The notes under the pieces were generated by a model, which saw only the letters and a list, made by a program, of their open reading frames with translations, had not been told where the DNA came from and ran no database searches. Shown piece by piece: positions 13,651 to 15,369 of a stretch of DNA of 15,369 nt. The position numbers were made by a program, and so were the translations under genes. This DNA is from Fragilaria radians (taxonomy: Eukaryota > Bacillariophyta > Fragilariophyceae > Fragilariales > Fragilariaceae): the NCBI GenBank assembly GCA_900642245.1, contig CAAAJI010001014.1, positions 1 to 15,369 on the forward strand, in the 5' to 3' direction. Numbering within the stretch: the stretch's first letter is position 1; the number at the start of each line of letters is the position of its first letter.

Positions 13651-13826
13651 CCATCGGGTGCCAACACCATGGACCAATCAAGACCGGCGATCTCGCAGGC
13701 TCTAAGGCCCGCTTTGAAACTTAAGTGCGCAATCGTTCGATCGCGGACAGCATAGCGCCCTCGGCCAGCGCGCGCCTGAAAGCGACGCACGTCTCCGGGC
13801 GCCAACACCTTTGCTGGCGTTCCCAT
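13635..13826 (-). pseudogene. Truncated tyrosine recombinase (integrase) N-terminal part
   Basis: 63 codons from ATG 13826 (AGAGG upstream) to TAA 13635. LSFKAGLRACEIAGLDWSMV (residues 35-54) matches box I of tyrosine recombinases, with Arg42 as the first catalytic arginine; MGTPAKVLAPGDVRRFQ resembles the start of short XerC/D-like integrases. Box II (HxxR) and the nucleophilic Tyr are missing because the frame ends and the following DNA belongs to a DUF3768 gene. It lies about 280 bp from the tRNA-Tyr fragment, the usual place for an island integrase. Not active on its own. Confidence 0.82.
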
Positions 13827-13871
13827 CTCAATTCCTCTGATATTTGAGCAAGCGCGCGCATTGCGGCTCAC

Positions 13872-14103
13872 GTTTGATTGTAGCCGAAATGAGGAGTCAA
13901 GTCAAAGAAATGGCGGAAAACCGGGATAAATACGGCCATATCGGATTCGTACTTGCGATTCTAAGCTGGTGTAATTCTGGTGTAATTGTGTTCGGAATTG
14001 CCGGGTATTAGCGAGAACTCGCCAGGGGCCGCAGTCGGGCGCTTACCGCGTTTCACATGCTGCCCCGGCATGTTCGGGCTTATTTCGGAATGTGCTGAGG
14101 GTT
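13872..14103. other. Presumed recombination/attachment region; tandem repeat and hairpin, no gene
   Basis: Non-coding stretch between the integrase relic and the tRNA-Tyr fragment. It holds an exact tandem 11-mer CTGGTGTAATT (13966-13976, 13977-13987) and an inverted repeat ACATGC/GCATGT (14055-14060, 14068-14073). Frames seen here are antisense artefacts of the tRNA. Together with 14160-14319, where I see nothing but short frames, this makes the longest gene-free part near the island edge. Confidence 0.5.
13966..13987. repeat. Tandem direct repeat of an 11-mer
   Basis: CTGGTGTAATT occurs twice back to back. Short direct repeats beside an att site can be integrase arm-binding or excisionase sites; that role is inference. 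Confidence 0.6.
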
Positions 14104-14159
14104 GACTGTAAATCTGGCCGCGCAAGCGTACGCTGGTTCGAATCCAGCCCTCTCCACCA
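14104..14159 (+). tRNA. tRNA-Tyr 3' fragment (probable att site copy)
   Basis: From GACTGTAAATC (anticodon GTA at 14108-14110) the sequence follows tRNA-Tyr: the anticodon 3' stem, a long variable arm (CGC/GCG), the T arm GCTGG-TTCGAAT-CCAGC (14132-14148), the acceptor 3' strand CCTCTCC (14149-14155), the discriminator A and encoded CCA (14157-14159). The 5' part is absent: bases before 14104 fail to pair (GTT against TGG) and there is no GGAGAGG acceptor or D arm. Such a 3' remnant, starting in the anticodon arm, is the usual mark left at the far end of an element integrated into a tRNA gene. Not a functional tRNA. Confidence 0.85.
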
Positions 14160-14352
14160 GTTTTGGCGGCAGTTGGCGGAATCATTCTCGCCTTTTACAG
14201 CCCGCCGAGCATTATTCTCAACAGCTGCATTCAAGGTTCCGTAGCGTCAATGACGTTTATGTGACGACTTTCGGTCGAACCCGCCTAAACAGGTTGCGAT
14301 TCCCGTGGGGGGAATTCCTGTGATATTGTTCGTATCGGGGATTAGCGTGAGT

Positions 14353-14916
14353 ATGACAGCGTCTGCAGATATGGGTGACGACGATCAAAAAATGCCGGCA
14401 AGCCCGGTCTCCCGGCTGACCCCGGGCCAACTCGAATGTCTCCGCCTGGTCGATCAACATCTTTCGTCGAAGGAAATTGCGGTCGAGCTCGGAATTTCGT
14501 CGCATACGGTCGACCAGGGCATTCGCCTTGCACTCCAAATCCTCGGGGTGGAGCGCCGATCGCAGGCGGCCCGGATCGTGGCGCAGGAACTTGGTCCATA
14601 TCAGCGGTTGATACATCAATCGCCGCACATTGAGGGCGATCCGAAACCCGCCCAGTCCAATGAGGCGGTTGGTTTTCAGATTCGGCACGCTGACCGTGCA
14701 GGGGAGATTGGCGGCTCCGGTTTCATTACCGAGCAGAGACCTGGGTCCAACCAGTCTTCCCTGTTTTTACCGTTCGCAACCAGGAGTCACCCCAGGAACG
14801 AGATGAGCGTCGGCCAGCGGCTGCTCTGGATTGTCCTAATCGCGATCGGCGCGATCTTTTCGGCGGGAATGTACCTCGCCGGGCTTGAAAGCCTTTCCAG
14901 GATGATCGGCCGCTAG
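14353..14916 (+). CDS. LuxR-type HTH protein with C-terminal membrane helix
   Basis: 187 aa from ATG 14353; GTG 14320, preceded by GGGGGGA, would add 11 residues and is a real alternative. An N-terminal LuxR/GerE helix-turn-helix reads SRLTPGQLECLRLVDQHLSSKEIAVELGISSHTVDQGIRLALQILGVERRSQAARIV (about 20-76), with the SSKEIA and SSHTV helices. A low-complexity linker follows, then one membrane helix, RLLWIVLIAIGAIFSAGMYLAG. This DNA-binding-plus-anchor arrangement is common in sphingomonads and its function is largely unknown; the protein may be a membrane-tethered regulator. It begins about 190 bp beyond the tRNA fragment and is probably backbone chromosome. A weak CGGC/GCCG hairpin with TTTT follows the stop. 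Confidence 0.85.
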   Translation: MTASADMGDDDQKMPASPVSRLTPGQLECLRLVDQHLSSKEIAVELGISSHTVDQGIRLALQILGVERRSQAARIVAQELGPYQRLIHQSPHIEGDPKPAQSNEAVGFQIRHADRAGEIGGSGFITEQRPGSNQSSLFLPFATRSHPRNEMSVGQRLLWIVLIAIGAIFSAGMYLAGLESLSRMIGR

Positions 14917-14947
14917 CCGGATTTTCAACTCTCCTGTCAGCCCACAT

Positions 14948-14965
14948 CCGGCGCGCTCCGCGCGG
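14948..14965 (+). promoter_or_regulatory. GC hairpin just upstream of the ribosome site of the next gene
   Basis: CCG-G-CGCG-CTC-CGCG-CGG folds as seven GC pairs with one bulged G and a CTC triloop. It ends about 7 nt before AAAAGGAG, the ribosome site of ATG 14984, so it could affect translation or mark an mRNA 5' end. It could also end the upstream transcript, but no T-run follows. Confidence 0.35.
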
Positions 14966-14983
14966 TTCGGAAAAGGAGTAGTC

Positions 14984-15329
14984 ATGCGCAAACAGGTCAT
15001 CGAAAACGCAGCATTCGAAGTTGCCACCCAGATCCGCACGGTGGAGGATTGCATCGAGGAGGCGTTGATGGAGATTGCCGACCTGCAATCGAAGATGCTC
15101 CGGGCGCGGGCCACCACCCGGGTAGCCACTTCGACAGGCCACGCGGCATTCGAGCAGCTCGCAGCCGCGGTCCAGGGGCTGGTTGCAGCGCGCGGCGGGA
15201 TGGCCAATTGTCACGGAGCCTTGCCGCGATGCGACGCAGCTCGTTCCCGGATTGCGCACGGTAAGCTTTGGCGAGGGCGACGAATGCCCGCCGAAAATCG
15301 CTCGAACCGATTTGCGGATCGTCGCGTAA
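14984..15329 (+). pseudogene. Small hypothetical sphingomonad-type protein, frameshifted
   Basis: ATG 14984 follows AAAAGGAG. The first 79 or so codons read well: MRKQVIENAAFEVATQIRTV, EDCIEEALMEIADLQSKML, then GHAAFEQLAAAVQGLVAARGGMANCHGAL. After 15223 this frame turns Arg-rich and stays open to the window edge. In the +1 frame the DNA continues RDATQLVPGLRTVSFGEGDE, CPPKIARTDLRIVA and TAA at 15327-15329, which has the natural acidic, CPP-containing ending I recall for this family. One extra C near 15224 explains the break. Expected intact length is about 114 aa. Function unknown. The break may be a true mutation or a sequencing or assembly error. Confidence 0.7.
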
Positions 15330-15369
15330 CCGGCTTGGCTAGCCGCGCTCACTTCCTGATCGGACCCAT

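Noticed and set aside
13961..14234. Minus-strand frames reading GEGWIRTSVR and GLDSNQRTLA
   Set aside because: These are the well-known artefact translations of the antisense strand of a tRNA 3' end; here they come from the tRNA-Tyr fragment.
15331..15346. CGGCT/AGCCG hairpin after the frameshifted gene as a terminator
   Set aside because: A 5-bp stem with no T-run following; not enough to call.
14726..15352. Minus-strand frame of 208 codons at the right end
   Set aside because: Antisense to the LuxR-HTH gene and the frameshifted small gene; Arg/Ser/Gly-rich without motifs.
1..15369. CRISPR arrays, intact tRNA or rRNA genes, insertion-sequence transposases, phage structural genes
   Set aside because: Read on both strands for spaced direct repeats, complete cloverleafs and transposase motifs; none seen apart from the tRNA-Tyr fragment and the recombinase relic.

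Overview
The window (about 15.4 kb, GC-rich) looks like an alphaproteobacterial chromosome, most likely a sphingomonad (Sphingomonadales). This rests on an FnrL-like Cys-x2-Cys-x7-Cys regulator, alphaproteobacterial-type parvulin and tail-anchored genes behind narI, and a LuxR-type HTH protein with a C-terminal membrane helix beside a small protein of a kind I recall from sphingomonads. No species call is possible.

Layout. (1) 1-1619, plus strand: the end of a respiratory nitrate reductase operon, with the narI C-terminus, a parvulin-type prolyl isomerase, an unknown 112-aa protein and a 67-aa tail-anchored protein, linked by 4-5 nt or longer overlaps. (2) 1604-4159: a GNAT-like protein (minus), an Fnr-type regulator (plus) and an outer-membrane porin (minus). 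(3) 4252-5591, plus: a TauE/SafE exporter translationally coupled to mobA. (4) 5580-8479, minus: a tight molybdenum-cofactor operon moaD-moaE-moaB-moaC-moeA, behind a hairpin-rich leader and a perfect Fnr-type palindrome at 8721-8734. moaA is not in the window. (5) 8989-10442, plus: four small genes (unknown, DUF6522-like, cupin, DUF454/YbaN). (6) 10810-12333: a DUF421 membrane protein and a voltage-gated channel with a non-canonical filter. (7) 12720-13826: a small XRE regulator, then mobile-element debris including a truncated tyrosine recombinase and a DUF3768 C-terminal remnant. (8) 14104-14159: the 3' part of a tRNA-Tyr gene without its 5' half, the classic signature of an integration-site duplication. 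(9) 14160-15369: probable flanking chromosome with a LuxR-HTH/TM gene and a frameshifted small gene.

How it fits together. The nitrate reductase needs Mo-bis-MGD. moaD/E/B/C/moeA and mobA supply steps of that cofactor, the Fnr-type protein is the obvious anaerobic regulator, and the Fnr-type box lies upstream of the moa operon. The orphan tRNA-Tyr end next to an integrase relic suggests that some or all of the sequence to its left is, or was, a tRNA-integrated genomic island. If so, nitrate respiration and its cofactor pathway may have arrived as one package. The other island end is outside the window, so this stays an inference.
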